Below are positions 12,595 to 25,231 of a stretch of DNA of 64,000 nucleotides, piece by piece. The stretch comes from Carassius auratus. Lineage: Eukaryota > Chordata > Actinopteri > Cypriniformes > Cyprinidae. Position 1 is the first letter of the stretch; every line of letters starts with the position of its first letter. The translations under genes were made by a program, and so were the position numbers. Under the pieces are notes generated by a model. It saw nothing but the letters and a program-made list of their open reading frames with translations, had not been told where the DNA came from and did no database searches. Location: assembly GCF_003368295.1 (NCBI RefSeq), contig NC_039281.1, positions 186,001 through 250,000 on the forward strand, given 5' to 3'.

Positions 12595-12960
12595 ATTCCT
12601 AAATGAATCAGCATTTTGAACTGAATGTCTGAATGTAAGATTCAATGTCTTACTCATAAATACAGTAACTTGATTTATTCTTAAATGATTCAGCATTTTG
12701 AACTAGTCGTCTGACTGTTTGATCCAATGACTCACTCATAGTCACTTTTTTCATTCCAGAATGAATTCCAAATTAGCTGAATAGAGTCAATAACAGTCAC
12801 TGAATTATCTTCAATCATTAAATTAATGATTCAATAACTCACTCATGAATATTGTCACTTGCTGCATTCCGAAATGAATTAGCATCTGTGAACAGATTAG
12901 TTAAATTAATGATTCAATGACTCTCTCATAAATGCAGTCACTTGTTTCATTTCTTTAGGT
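12595..12960. repeat. Diverged ~85-100 bp tandem repeat
   Basis: Motifs AAATGAATCAGCATTTTGAA (12600), AAATGATTCAGCATTTTGAA (about 12684), a changed copy near 12760 and AAATGAATTAGCAT (about 12870) recur, each followed by a form of AATGACTCACTCATAAATRCAGTCACTTG. About four units of 80-100 bp can be traced with substantial divergence. I recall related text as a dispersed zebrafish repeat. Confidence 0.6.
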
Positions 12961-14478
12961 TTAGTTTTTTAATGTTTAAGTTGAATCGAGTCGATGACTG
13001 AGTCAGTGATTTGAATGAGATTTTTTTTAGTTCTTTTTGTTGTTGTGTTTCTCAAGCATTGTTTTTTTTTTTTGCTACAAGTTGGTCAACAGCTATCTAA
13101 GACTACAGTAAGTCTTTGATGAGCTTTATCATATTTTAAGTTTAATTAGCATGCATGTGATTAAAAGTGAAAATTGTTTTGTTTTGTTTAGTAATTTACA
13201 TTACTAAATCTTGTCTATTTTTCTTTACTAGCAATGTTGTCAATAAAAAAAGTTGCTTTCAAACCTGTAGAAAGGTGGGTGGGATAATTAATATTTTTGT
13301 CAAAATAACAAATCACTGTTCATCAGTCAGAGTTGCTTAGAATGGCCGATTTAGGTCCTTTCCTATCGGAGAACAGTGAAGGGCTGCTGTGCTCTCTAGG
13401 TAATGAAGCTTCCCTGACCTTGTTCTGACCAGCAGATATTGAAGAGATGAATGACTACGGATGCCTGTGTTTGAAGAGCTGCTACATTTGGTCTAATTGT
13501 TTGTCCTCTGTCAAATAATTACCTCATTTTCTGGCGAAAAGCATGATGTGCCCCTATAGAGGTATCTCTCCTGATTCAAGAGGTTTCTGGCTGCAGAATG
13601 CTGTAAATTCAAAAAGGGAGACTAGTGTTATATCTTGCAGATACCAAATATTACTATGTGAAATAAACAATCATATAAATGCAATAAAACAAACTTTTGC
13701 ATGATTGTTTGTTGCAGAAAGCTTATTTAACAGCCATCACAAGCAGTTAACCATGGCATACTGCTAATGAAACAGGCTTCCTTTTGGATTATTATAGTAG
13801 TCTCTCTCTCTCTGCATGAGGTTCATTGAGTTTATTGCTCTCCTGATGGAACTGCAGCTGAATTTAGAGAGGCCAAAGGATGAATGTGGCTTAAAATAAA
13901 TGGCCAACAAGACAATTGAATGCAATGTGCAATCCCACATTATTAGCTGTAATGGCTCCTTATCGACAGACTAATTCTCCTCTTGAATTGAATGTGCCAC
14001 CTCAGAAAAAGGATGAGAAGAAATGGGATGTTGTATTTCCTTCAGACTGTTGTCATGTATAACGCCATTGCCTTTTGTCCACACCCTAGCTTTTTATTAT
14101 TATTATTATTATTGAGATAACCGATGGCTAATTCTAAATGTGGAGATAAACTTGACATGTTATGCATAAAAAAAAAGTAATAATATTTCAAGATTGAATA
14201 TCTGTAACATGATTTACTGGACAGTTATATTTTTTGTGAATAATTATGTTGTGAAATAATTTAATAATAATGTTATAATATGTTATAATTTAAAGTGATA
14301 TTCCTATTTAATATATTTTAAAATGTTATTTATTCCAATGATGGCAAAGCTGAATGTTCTGCATCATTACTCCAGTCTTCAGTGTCACATGCTCCTTCAG
14401 AAATCATTCTAATATGCTGATTTGATGCTCAGTTATTGGTAATGGGTATCATTATCTTCAGTGTTGAAAACAGTTTGC
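12961..14478. other. Intergenic DNA, no gene seen
   Basis: The interval contains an (ATT)n run at 14094-14113 and short T and A runs. The section 13330-14060 has balanced composition and no repeat signature, so it could include conserved non-coding sequence, which cannot be tested here. Confidence 0.5.
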
Positions 14479-14759
14479 TTAAAGGGGGGATGAAATGCTC
14501 GTTTTCACTCAATATCCTGTTAATCTTGAGTACCTATAGAGTAGTACTGCATCCTTCATAACTCCAAAAAGTCTTTAGTTTTATTATATTCATAAGAGAA
14601 AGATAGTCTGTACCGATTTTTCCCGGAAAAACATGACTGGCTGGAGGCGTGACGTGTGGGCGGGGCTAAAGAATCACGAGTGCGAGTAAGCTTTTGCGTT
14701 GAGAGCATGTGGAAGCTGTGACATTACCGTGAGGGAAAAACCATCATCCAAAACAAACC

Positions 14760-14984
14760 ATGGCTTACAGTCAGATTCAGCCATTTATTTATGATCCAGA
14801 ATCAGATCCCGAGGCTGAGCAGCAGCAGCAACGACTCGCTCCGAGCGGGGCTCGAACCGGGGTCTCCGGCATGGGAGGGGATGCACTAACAAGGAGGCAG
14901 AGATATTTGAAGCAGTTTTACTCACCGCATGCGGTTCCAACACACGATCGTGACCCTTTTTCGTTGGGATTGCATCATCCTTAA
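14760..14984 (+). other. Short ORF starting MAYSQIQPFIYDPESD in the same element
   Basis: A 74-codon frame with a good start context (ACCATGG at 14757-14763). Its acidic start, QPFIYDPESDPEAE, resembles the first exon of repetitive fish gene models named P2X7-like, but I do not see their cysteine-rich domain. It runs antisense to the end of the THAP-like frame. It may be the promoter-proximal exon of the element or chance. A canonical donor is not obvious. Confidence 0.35.
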
Positions 14985-15333
14985 GAAATAAACGATACGC
15001 AAATCCGTCGTCAAACTGGGCCTTGTTTGTAAAACAAGCATCTTCGAAATGCAGGGAACAAACAAAAACACTTGCACAACTCCGTTGATGCTCTGTAAAA
15101 ATAAACTCCATCCACTGGTCCCTTAATGCTGTTTTTTTTTTGGTAATTTGTGCAGGGTTGTCTTGCCCTGGCAACCAAAAACACACTTCTTTTGTGACTT
15201 TTCGCGACGCTCTCGCTCTGATCAGTGAATCGCTCTGATCAGTAAAATGTCTGTGCTCAGCCTCGCTATACGGGAGCGCGCGCTCTTCCGGCAGACGTGC
15301 CCTTAGGACCCATATAAGGAAATTCCGCTCCAT
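14785..15333 (-). pseudogene. THAP-domain transposon protein remnant
   Basis: A 182-codon open frame. Residues around 50-125 contain the tail of a THAP zinc-finger pattern: a WMEFIF segment, then VCSLHFEDACF, then LKDDAIPT, matching the CxLHFxxxxF...LKxxAVPT end of THAP domains. The first C2 of the C2CH finger is replaced by VCFWLPG without a clear CxxxxC pair, so the finger looks incomplete. The C-terminal third is low-complexity and overlaps the antisense frame at 14760-14984. It is probably a non-functional piece of a transposase-associated DNA-binding protein. Confidence 0.55.
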
Positions 15334-15487
15334 CTAACGTCACACAGAGCCATACTCGAAAAAAACTTTCCGAAACTTGTGACAAACCGGAAGGAGTATT
15401 TTGGGAACAAAAATACTCCTTCAAACGTACAACTTAATTTTTGAAACTTTGTCCATGTTTAGCATGGGAATCCATGTCATTTTAATG

Positions 15488-18400
15488 GCTTGGCAAATTA
15501 CATAACAGGTAGCCATGATTATGTCTGAACAGAAGGACACTGACAATACATTCTTGCTCTTTGTAAGTATCTGGCTGAAATAGTGGACAGTGACTGAGAT
15601 GTTTAGATCTGACATGAGAATGGACTTTTGGTTATAATCACAGCTTGACACTTAAATATCAGAATCCAGCTCATAAAACAACTGTCCCTTCATGAGGCAG
15701 GGCTCTAAAGCTTAATAAAGAATGTCCCAGCAGGTGCAAACAGCCACCTGGCAAACAACCAGGCGATGAATGGATATGTGCCTTTTCTATCAACAAACAG
15801 AGAAATGAAATCAATGGAGTCACACTGTTTGGTACAGTAAAGATTTGTTGCCCTGACCTAGAGTACAGTATTTATTTATTATTTTATTTTTTTATTCATA
15901 ATTTACTGCTATTGATCTTTATGGAGTGGAATTGCCTATTGGGGTGAAGTTTGAGCTCAGATGGATTTGGCACTTAGTCTTGTAGTAACACAGACTTTTA
16001 TGGCTCTCATCGATTAATTCAGAATGCAATATATTGTATGCTTGTGGGAATAAACTGCACAGTAAGGTATAAGTTTGTTTACTCACTGTGCATCAACAAA
16101 CAGCTAAACTGCATCCTGATAGGTTGATACCAGGTTTAAAGCTCTCAGCAGGTTACACTATTCACAGGCAAGATCAGAATGAAGTGTTTTCAGGCGTGAC
16201 CATCTACGGACTCTGTGAGTGCCGCAGCGTATCACTGCAGTCATCCAGGTGAAGAGAGTCTGTAAAAAACCACATCTGGACTTCAATTCCTGAGACAGCT
16301 TCTTACTCACAGCGGGACTGAAAGCTCATTGGTAATGTAGTCATAATGTCATATCTGCTCTGGCCATCATGTCTGTTGAAACATCATTGACAGAATGAAA
16401 AAGAGACAATTTTAGGCCAATAGTGAAAAACAAACAAACACAAAGATGGTGTCCATCTTATTAAAAGTAATGACACTACTTGACTAAATTACATTAGTAC
16501 TTGGGTAGCTAACTACAGAGGGAGAGATATATGCATTTAACAATAACATTTAACCCCAAACCTTTGAATGGTAGTGTATCGTGGCTTCCATAAATATACA
16601 AAGCACCATAGCTGATTTTAACATTGATAATAATATGAAATGTTTCTTGAGCAGCAGGAAATAGTTAAATTTAAATTGTAATGATATTTCACTGTAAAGT
16701 ATTACTGTATTTCACAATATTACTATATTTTATATCAAATAAAAGTAGACTTGGTGAGCACAAATGACATCTTTTAACAACAATAGAAAATTTTCATTAT
16801 TACAAACTTTTGTAATAATAATACTATAATACTCAATGTATGTTTCTGTTATATTTTTAAAAGATAGTTAGCTTATTTGTTTGTAGTGTTACTGTTGCCT
16901 AACTATTAGTCACTTGAGAACCTTATAGCAACAAAATAAAAAAGAAAGAAAAGAGCAAAAAGAAAAAGAGTAACATTTACATGGGAACGTGACATGATTT
17001 GTAAGTCATTACAAAGCTATATTTGTGTGAACAACTTGGTCTGGTCAAGGAAAAACGGTCCTTTGAGATTGAACAGGAAACATCAAAGAATCATGTAACA
17101 CCAAATAAAGTCAGGCTTAAAAGGATAGTAAGTGTGTGTGGATGTGAATGTGTTTCAGAAGAGGTCGTGGCAAGATACTGTGGATAGAGTCGTTATTCAC
17201 TGAATGATCTTGTAGCTGTAAAGGATAATCCAAGACATGTCACTGGTGGAGAGGTTGCACAACACCCCTAGAATGCTCCAGCTCTCCATCAGAGAGGCAT
17301 GAGGACCACCAGCTGTTCTTGTCACCAGACAGTATGTTAATGCAAAACTGGATGTCTCATCTTATTGTGGTGGTGTCAGATTGATGCTTGTTAGTTTATT
17401 AGTCATGGCATTGGCCATTTTCAAGCTAACACAGTTGGAGACATCAGACATTCCAGAATATTAATCAGATCAGTTTTTGTCATTTGGTTGTGAGAGATGT
17501 TGAGATGACAGTAGACTAATATGGTGTCAGATGCGCAAGGAGATATAAGGATTTTCAGTCCCTATCCATTAGAGTCCCTTATTATAATTATTGTTTCCAA
17601 CTTTAACAATCAATATCAAAATGAAGGAAAAGCCACAGCACTCCAGTGCTTTCAGTACACAACAACATGTAAAATCTTTGAGATTTTTCAAATAGGGATA
17701 GAGATGGCCAAACATTTATTGCAGCCAGAAGTTGCGTTATAGGACAATGAAGCTGGTTAGATCTAGTTATGCAAAGGTAGCTGCAATGCTTCCTTAGTTT
17801 AGTAAACAAGCCGATTGCAGCCTCAGGTCCCGTGGGGGCGGCTGGCATTTTTCAAAGTGATTGTTCCCATATCTCATTCGTCAAGCATATGCCCCTGTTA
17901 TGCCAGATGATCCACATTCAGTCTCAGCGTTGATTTATTGTGAGGTGCAAATCTAATCTGTCATATATTGTGGCGTGTTGAAACCACATATCCCATTAAA
18001 ACGTGTTCATCTCTATATTTGAGCACTTGACAAAGTGTTGGCTGTCATGTTTATGCGCTAAAGATTCCTGTAAGTTAAACAGATCCATCATCTTTATCCC
18101 TTTGGTGAAATGTCATTCGATAGGCTAAAAATAACACATCAGAGGCGCCACAAAAGTACTCAAACTTCGAAACAAATCAGTAAGGAGCTCATGGTGAGAA
18201 AACTAAAAGAATAAAAGAGCGTTATTGTGTTGTAAAAAAAATTACACAAAACATATGAAAATAGATGAATATAGGCTTGTCTGCTTATTTATATGTCTGC
18301 ATGATTCTAATTATATTATCAGACAATATTAAGTGTATTTTGACAGTATTGTGTTGGCATGAGGCATTAAACAAGCTTAAAATACCTCTACTGAAAGTCT

Positions 18401-18946
18401 CTTAAATTAATCAGGGTGGCTTTATGGAAAGGTTTTGATATTTGTAAATAAAATGTCATATTCACTGCAATATACATGAACTATATTTCATCTTCTTCAT
18501 CATTTTGGGACCAGACTTTAACTATCTGAAAATTAGGCTTGTGTATCCAGACTTAAGATGCCTAGTATGCTAGGTATGCTAGGCTGGTTTCAGATAACAT
18601 TTCTTAGATATGCTAAATTGTGTTTTACTTTTAGCATATATGAAAAGAAAAATGCCTTTGACCTCAATTAACGAGCATGTCCCATTATTTTCAGCTGATA
18701 AGACAAGATGCCTCTGATTTGAATTTCAAACACATCGACCCTCGCTGTCCTGAAAAAAAAACTGCTCTGTTTAGAATTAGCTCTTCTCATGTTGCCACAC
18801 ATTTCATCTTTATTGCTTATATGTGAACAACAACAACAGTGCAGCACTCACACAACAATGTTAGAAAACATTGTCATCCAACAGCTTATTATTTTTTAAT
18901 GAACTTTCTGAAAATTAAAGATGGTCCACAGAAAAAAAAGAAGAAA

Positions 18947-18948
<2 letters not shown>
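15488..18948. other. Intergenic DNA, no gene seen
   Basis: No domain-bearing ORF. The overlapping frames at 17521-17848 on both strands show nothing familiar. Composition is ordinary AT-rich fish intergenic sequence, with a purine-rich stretch at 16935-16975. Confidence 0.55.

Positions 18949-19021
<73 letters not shown>
18949..19021. repeat. (TA)n microsatellite followed by T-run
   Basis: About 36 uninterrupted TA units, then a T15 run at 19022-19036. An A-rich leader precedes it. Apparent YIYIYI-type ORFs here are artefacts. Confidence 0.95.
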
Positions 19022-19023
<2 letters not shown>

Positions 19024-19036
19024 TTTTTTTTTTTTT

Positions 19037-20618
19037 CTGTAAAAGATCTCATAGTAATGCAGCCTGCAGTGTCTGGGCCATTATGGAAACAAAGCTCTGT
19101 TCATGTAAATAAGAAAATGTGCTGTTTGGAAGCTGACAAGGGGTATGAAAGGTGAAAATGGGGAAAACTGCAACCACAATAAAGTGCTATCATGACTCAT
19201 TTACTGACAATGCACTGACCCTTGTGCATTTGTGGTGAATAAAAGCCCAGTGTGACAAAAGCACAAGCTGTCCCTTTGAGAGAGGGTGATGTTTAGCAAG
19301 TATTCAAGTACTTTTTCAAACTAATGCATCCAGCTCCCCAAAAAAAAAAAAAAAATCATGTGAGATGTATTATGGGTCAGAGAAATATAATTACCCAAAT
19401 ATGTATTTATATTATATGTAAAAAATAAATAAATAAATAAAAATCCTTGGTAAACATACAGTAAGTTTGTCATTTTTTATTTATTAGTCATAATACACAG
19501 CTACTGCTGAATGGCTGTCAGTGGAGAAACATGTTTTCTGCCTTCATAATGTAACTGCTAAAGCCTACTTGTAATGTATTTGACAGAAAATCTCTGTGCT
19601 TTTATTTTTGTGTTTTGTGTAAGGAAAGATTTCAGGATATTGAATCTTAAACATCTTTTTGTTTTGAATTAACAAGCATCATCTTTCAAAGTGTGGTGAC
19701 ACAAATTGCATATTGTATGGAAGGAAACAGAGCACCTCCTCTGAGTCTTCCTGCTGACTTGCATTGTAAATGAGCTGAAGTGTGTTAGACTCTCATGAGC
19801 CCTCGATTCAAAATATCGAACAAATGAACAAACAAAAGAAAGAGAGCAGAACAGACAATTCAGTAACACCCCAAAAAAGCTTAAAGAACGAACAAAATAA
19901 CATTTTTCACAGTTCATTCTCTTCTTTTACCCAACTCTGGGTTCAGATGAGAAAATATAGAAAATATTATTAATACCTCTCTTGGGAAATGCTTGGGGAA
20001 TGTTGTTTTTTTCTCCAGTAGTTTATCTTACATTCAAAACTGTTGAGAATCTGTTAGCATTATTGGCATTATAAGCAAGATGCGGCATTATTTGGTAAAA
20101 TTGGATTAGCTTCAATCTGGTTGTTTGATCATTTTTTGTAACTGTTGTTTTCATGTGCAACTGTGAGCCTGAAGACCTGCGATTTGATTAGCTAAAAACA
20201 TGATGATGTAAATAGAATCAAGCATTCAAAAGAACAAAATTAAACACTGAAGAGAGAACAAACTGAAAAAGCCTTGAGAGAAACTTCACATTTGTGATAA
20301 CTAATTCAGTAGACTTGCCTGCTTGGAAAGATTCTCAACAGTTGTTGAGTCTCAAAAATAGCCATGGTTCAGCAGCACAGTCTCATAATAAAACACCAAT
20401 CTTGTCACTTTTATCATACACTACCATTATGTGGCATAGACACATTATGTTTACAACTCATTTCAGAGAATTGTATTAACTTACATAGGAATAAACCTTC
20501 AGGGTAGTTCACTCAAACCTGTATAATTTATTTTTTCCTGTCATGGTGAAAGTTAATTTTTAGCAGACATTACTTTAGTAATGTCTTTGTCTTTGTCTTA
20601 ATGTCTTTGCATATTTGG
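19037..20618. other. Intergenic DNA, no gene seen
   Basis: The interval contains an A-run near 19339 and an (AAAT)n tract at 19423-19442. No coding or RNA gene is recognised. Confidence 0.55.
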
Positions 20619-20755
20619 TTGTCTATATATGTCTGTGATTCACACATTTTTTTATTCAGTGTTGATTTTTGTAACTAGATATATGATTGTCTATATACAT
20701 GTCACTGATTCACACATTTTTTATTCAGTGTTGATTTCTGTAACTAGATTATTGT
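20619..20755. repeat. Two-copy ~69-bp tandem duplication
   Basis: The unit beginning TTGTCTATATATGTC and running through GATTCACACATTTTT, ATTCAGTGTTGATTT and GTAACTAGAT occurs at 20619-20687 and again at 20688-20755, with about six differences. A small local duplication. Confidence 0.8.
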
Positions 20756-22284
20756 CATTCGCACATTGCCTAATTGTTTGCATGAGGTAAATAGTCCCCT
20801 GGAGCCACCAAACAATCACATACCTCTTTAGCTACGCTGGACTCATAAAGTCACGGCTATGAAACATACCCATTTGCTCTTTGTTTATATTCAAGAAGCC
20901 AAGAGATAATGGAAAGTCTGGATGCATGCTGAAGAACACCTGCAGGCATTATTAGTAAGACCTACATAGGAAATGAACGGTTAACAATTTTATTTCTGTT
21001 GTCTCCCACATACCTCTGTTCTTCACCTCCTGTCTCCAGAAATCCCTGGTGGATCAGGAAACCTAGACAGAAGACAGGTTGGACTCCTGAGATAATAGTC
21101 TCCTTTTAACTCTGGGCTGTCGCTGAGCTTCAGATCTGAGATTGGGCCTGAATATAATTTTCCGATATGCTGTTTTAATTAGTGTGTGATGTGACAGGGT
21201 GACAAGCCATAGACGGCCCTTAACAGTACACGTTACAATCTCCAGTCAGACTTCAGCTTTCACCAATGCTGTGTGTTTCTCCTTGAGGAGTTTTAAAGTC
21301 TGTGGTAGTCTGAGAATTGCATTTGGCTGATGTATGTCAATTATACTTTGTGCTTATATTCAATTTGGTTATGGGGTTATGTGCAGACATTATTATTATT
21401 AGATGTGAAATAGCATGCGTTTACATCGTAATGGGGAATTCATAACAGAGCATATTTCTGCTATCAGAGATTCCCTCTTATTATGCTCAGTAACCATTAA
21501 AAAATCCCCTAACGCACTTCACTTTCGGTTCAGTCATGTAAGACACATTAACATTCAGTCCTCACATTCATCTCATTCTTTCTATAATGATGTGACTTGA
21601 AGTGCATTCTAAAGGGAATCAATAATTGCAGAATCTTGCAGGTGACTGTAGAACTGCAAAAATCTGCATCTGCACCAATATGTGTTTAAATGTAAAGCTA
21701 AATTCAGCATTTTAGAGATGACTTTATGTTTTCTTCAAAATAATGACTCATTCACAAACTACGCTGCAAATATTGACATATTTAAGTAAGTTTTGTTCTG
21801 TTCTTCACACAAAGTTATTATATGGCTTCAGAAGACTTGGAATATAGGAGCACCTTCAGTCCTCTTTCACCTAAATTATTAACAAAGGAGCATCATATGG
21901 GATTGAAATGAAATTTATATGAAAGATTTATATAAAGAGAGAAAGAATGACAGCATACCTTATTAACAGTGTAACAATGTGTTATTTATATACAATAACA
22001 TACAAAAATTCCCTCAGTAAGAGTTTAGGATTTATTTTGTCTGAAAGAATAAAATTAAAATAAATAAATAAAGACAGTGGTTATTTTGCTTTATGAATCA
22101 GGCTTGTCTTTTCAACACTGTTTCTACTTTTGCCAATAATTAACAATTGACTGTTCATCTGCATAGATTTGTATTTTTTCTGAATTAAATAAAAAAAGAT
22201 AATAACAATAATAATAATAATAATGAATCAAACAGCACATTTTAATCTAGTGTTTAAATACCCTGCAGTCTGATGAAAATATTT
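20756..22284. other. Intergenic DNA with a decayed MITE piece
   Basis: Around 21790-21910 the text TATGGCTTCAGAAGACTTGG resembles the interior of the cyprinid TTAA MITE family that is also present at 2067 and 53035. The rest shows no gene. An (ATA)n stretch lies at 22200-22225. Confidence 0.4.
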
Positions 22285-22525
22285 ACACTTTTAAAGATAA
22301 AGGTGTTTCAAGATGCCATAGAAGAACTATTTTGTTTAAATGGTTCCATTAAGAACATTTAACATCTGAAGAACCTTTCTGTTTTTTTTATTTGTCAATA
22401 AAGAAGGTTCTTCAGATTATAAAAATTTAGATGCTGTTTTAAAGAACCTTAGACTGAATGGTTCTTTGTGGAACCAAAAATGCATCGCTGTGGAGAACCT
22501 ATAGCAGTTTTATTTTTAAGAGTGT
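22285..22525. mobile_element. Short inverted-repeat MITE
   Basis: The left end ACACTTTTAAAGATAAAGG and the right end, read on the minus strand as ACACTCTTAAAAATAAAAC, are inverted copies. The interior has inverse pairs of GAAGAACCTTTCT and GAAGGTTCTTCA and the phrase AATGGTTCTTTGTGGAACC, which I recall from a very common zebrafish short DNA element. It is non-coding. Confidence 0.65.
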
Positions 22526-24263
22526 GCATACGTAATGTGCACTTAATTTACTCCAAACAAAGTTTCTGTGCACGGTAAGAGCAGCATTTAGTGTCAGTGC
22601 TCCCATAACAGCGAGGTACTTTTGAGCGCTGTCAGAGGTCTTGTCGGAGAAAGTGACCAAGATAACTAATATTAGGAAACTCAGCATGAGATATATATAT
22701 ATATATATATCTCATCTAAAATATGCTGGGTTATTTTACAAAGCCACTTGTTTGAGCCTGTTGGGACATACTGTATGTTGTTTTTATTCCGGTGTTTGGT
22801 AGTTTTTGTGATACCCAGCTGTTGAATTAGTGGCTGGGTCAGTCTCACCGACCGCTGAAAGTGGATATGATATTAACTCTGCTTTCTTACTGCTATGAGA
22901 AAATTCAATCATACATACCATAAGAGCAAGTGGTAGTCTTCTCTTTGTCTGGATTCGTTTTAATCAGCAACAGGGAAGAGCAGAAAGGGAGGTTGGAAGG
23001 AGCAAGCTGGAGCTGGTTCTTAACCTTTCTCCAAGTAACAGCTGCCTTTTGGGGATTTAGACTTTGATGCCAAGCGAGCGTTTCCCAAGAATGTCATCCC
23101 TAATTGCCTCCCGAATCCATCTCACTCTGTGTTCAGCTTGCCAGACTGTGTGGAGATGTGGGATTTGCCACAGGCCTGCTCATCTTCTGCTGATGCTGGA
23201 TTTGAATTTCTGTTTGTAGACGAACATGAAGAAACAGCAGTCACTCAACATCGAGCAGAACTGTTGATACCTTAAACAATGTTCAGACTTTTCCTATAAA
23301 CTGATGCTTATACAAAGGTAGACAAGTGTTTGTTGATGTTAATGGTTTTTTTTTTTTTTACAACTCCATTGGAATTGAAGACGGCTTTGTTACAATTTCT
23401 AATGTGTTTTGTTAAGCTTGTGTAACAAGTTTTGAATACCTGTTTTCTGTTTGTGAAGTTTAAAGCAGACCGTATGAAATACACTTGACTTCCTGTTAAG
23501 TGTGATGAATGAACTACAAGTAAATACAGATGTCCTTTTTTTTATCTTCTGACTTTTTAAGGTTACAGCATTTATATGATTTCAAAATATATATATATAT
23601 GTTGTTGACCTTCACTGTGTATATTTTGATTATACTGTATATTTATATTAAATAAAATAAATCTTAAAAACGTTCGAGTTTTTCACTAACCCCACATAAA
23701 CACGGTTTTATCAAAAACACTAACATGTGTATTCATGTTGCTTACATATTACCGTAGCACAGTTTGTGCTAAAAACAGTGTGTAGTGTACATGTACTGTA
23801 CAAATTTCAGGGCATATTTAAACTTCTCCAGGCCCCAAAACCCCCTCAGACCCCAGAGGGTTAAATAGCATTATAAATGTCAGAATATCAAGGGTTACTA
23901 CTTTAAATGTCAATGACCACCATTGTATTTGCAGCACATTTTCTAAACACACTAGAAAGGACTATATAAGTGCAAGATGTTTAGTATAAGATCAATGCTT
24001 TCTTTTTAACAAATGTAAATATAGTGCTAAGTAGTTGTTGCATAACCTTTTTTCCCTTTGTCTAGCATTGAAAAGTTTGTCTTGTACAAACCATTTTGTA
24101 TGCATGTAAATATTGGTAAATATAGGCTTCCTCTGTTAAATAATTGTGCAATAAAACATTTTATACAGGAAACAACTTCAAATATGACAATGCATGTATT
24201 GTGTTTGATTGAAATTATGTGGATAGATGACATTGAAGCTAACAATAGGGAAGACAAAATAAG
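22526..24263. other. Intergenic DNA with a perfect TA palindrome
   Basis: TGAG-(AT)10-CTCA at 22687-22714 is a perfect palindrome. The segment 22960-23280 is unique-looking and GC-balanced. A short repeat-like end reading CCCAGAGGGTTAA lies near 23852. No gene recognised. Confidence 0.5.
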
Positions 24264-25231
24264 ATAGAAAAAGAAATCTCTTCAACATCTCAAATATTTC
24301 TCCTAGACAGAAAATGAGGTTACTTTAACATCAAATGGAGACTTATGCTTGAGTCTCCTGCTTCTCTCACTTGTCTCCTGAGACAAAAAATTGTCTCACA
24401 ATGGTCTCTTCTAAAGTTTTGGAAGAGATCTCGTCATCATCACACACTGTATTCAGATTTTTGTCCTAAACTTAAAACTCTGGTGGTCATATGTTTGTTT
24501 TCTCCCATGTTTCTAACAAGATCTCACACTGTGCTTAGAAATGTCTTAGCTAGAGACACTGAGGGTCTCATATTTGTCTCCTTTAAAGTTTTAGAAAATA
24601 TTCCAACCACTTTAGATAGTGTGCAGCAAGTCAAGTCAAGTAAAAAATCCAGAAATTCAGAGTTTAGGCATATATTAAGAGGGAAATTATGCCGAAATAA
24701 GGATAACATTACTTTTAATTGTTAACACTTAAGAATAGAATAGAATAGAATAGAATAGAATAGAATAGAATAGAATAGAATAGAATAGAATAGAGCTGCA
24801 GAATTTATGTGCATAGGACACATAATTTGTTGCTGCAAATTCTAATGTACCCGATGCCCTTACGAAAACTGAGTTTCTGATATTAAATGGCTTATGACTC
24901 AATCTTTAACTAATTTGATTATTAATAGCTACATATTACATGGTACAAATGTTTGAGCTCATATTGAGACATTTGACTTTGGGCACCCTTTGTAAAGCTG
25001 CTGAGATCATTTCTGAAATTTAGAGGAGACAAATGTGAGGGATCCAGTGTTTCTTGCTATAAGGGAAAAATCTGAGCACAGTGTCTGATAATGATGATGA
25101 GCTCTTTTCATCTTTCTTAAAGGAGACCATTGTGAGAAGCAGGAGACTCAAGCAGAAGTCTCCATTTGATCTTAAATTATCTAGGAGAAATGTCTGAGAT
25201 GTTGAAGAGATCTCACTTTAGATTTTTCTTT
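24264..25231. mobile_element. ~970-bp element with long inverted arms
   Basis: The left arm at 24264-24463 and right arm at 25064-25231 are inverse copies, sharing for example CTCTTCAACATCTCA, ATCAAATGGAGACTT, GCTTGAGTCTCCTGCTTCTC and CACAATGGTCTC. The interior contains further inverted pieces (GAGACAAATGTGAG and its complement). This architecture fits a foldback or long-TIR DNA transposon. No transposase frame is seen; the 126-codon plus-strand ORF at 24345-24725 lies mostly in repeat arm sequence and has no known domain. Superfamily unknown. Confidence 0.6.
24732..24794. repeat. (TAGAA)n pentanucleotide array
   Basis: About 12 perfect copies of TAGAA lie inside the inverted-arm element. 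Confidence 0.95.

Larger units (their letters stand above)
14479..15487. mobile_element. THAP-bearing TTAA transposon (Kolobok-like) remnant
   Basis: The left end is TTAA at 14479 followed by AGGGGGGATGAAATGCTCG, a terminus I recall from a high-copy cyprinid element whose far end reads CATTTCACCCCCCCTTTAA. Here the right end stops near 15487 after ATGTTTAGCATGGGAATCC, so the right terminus is lost. The body encodes a THAP-like frame on the minus strand and a short frame on the plus strand. TTAA targeting plus a THAP domain suggests Kolobok, while piggyBac-type TTAA elements lack THAP. Confidence 0.6.

Noticed and set aside
18839..19112. ORFs made of Ile-Tyr repeats at 18.9, 41.4 and 51.7 kb
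   Set aside because: They are translations of (TA)n arrays and have no coding meaning.
24345..24725. 126-codon ORF at 24.3-24.7 kb
   Set aside because: Starts inside the left arm of the inverted-repeat element and has no domain.
24732..24794. Regular short repeats that could suggest a CRISPR-like array
   Set aside because: Units are a 5-bp perfect microsatellite with no spacers, in an animal genome.
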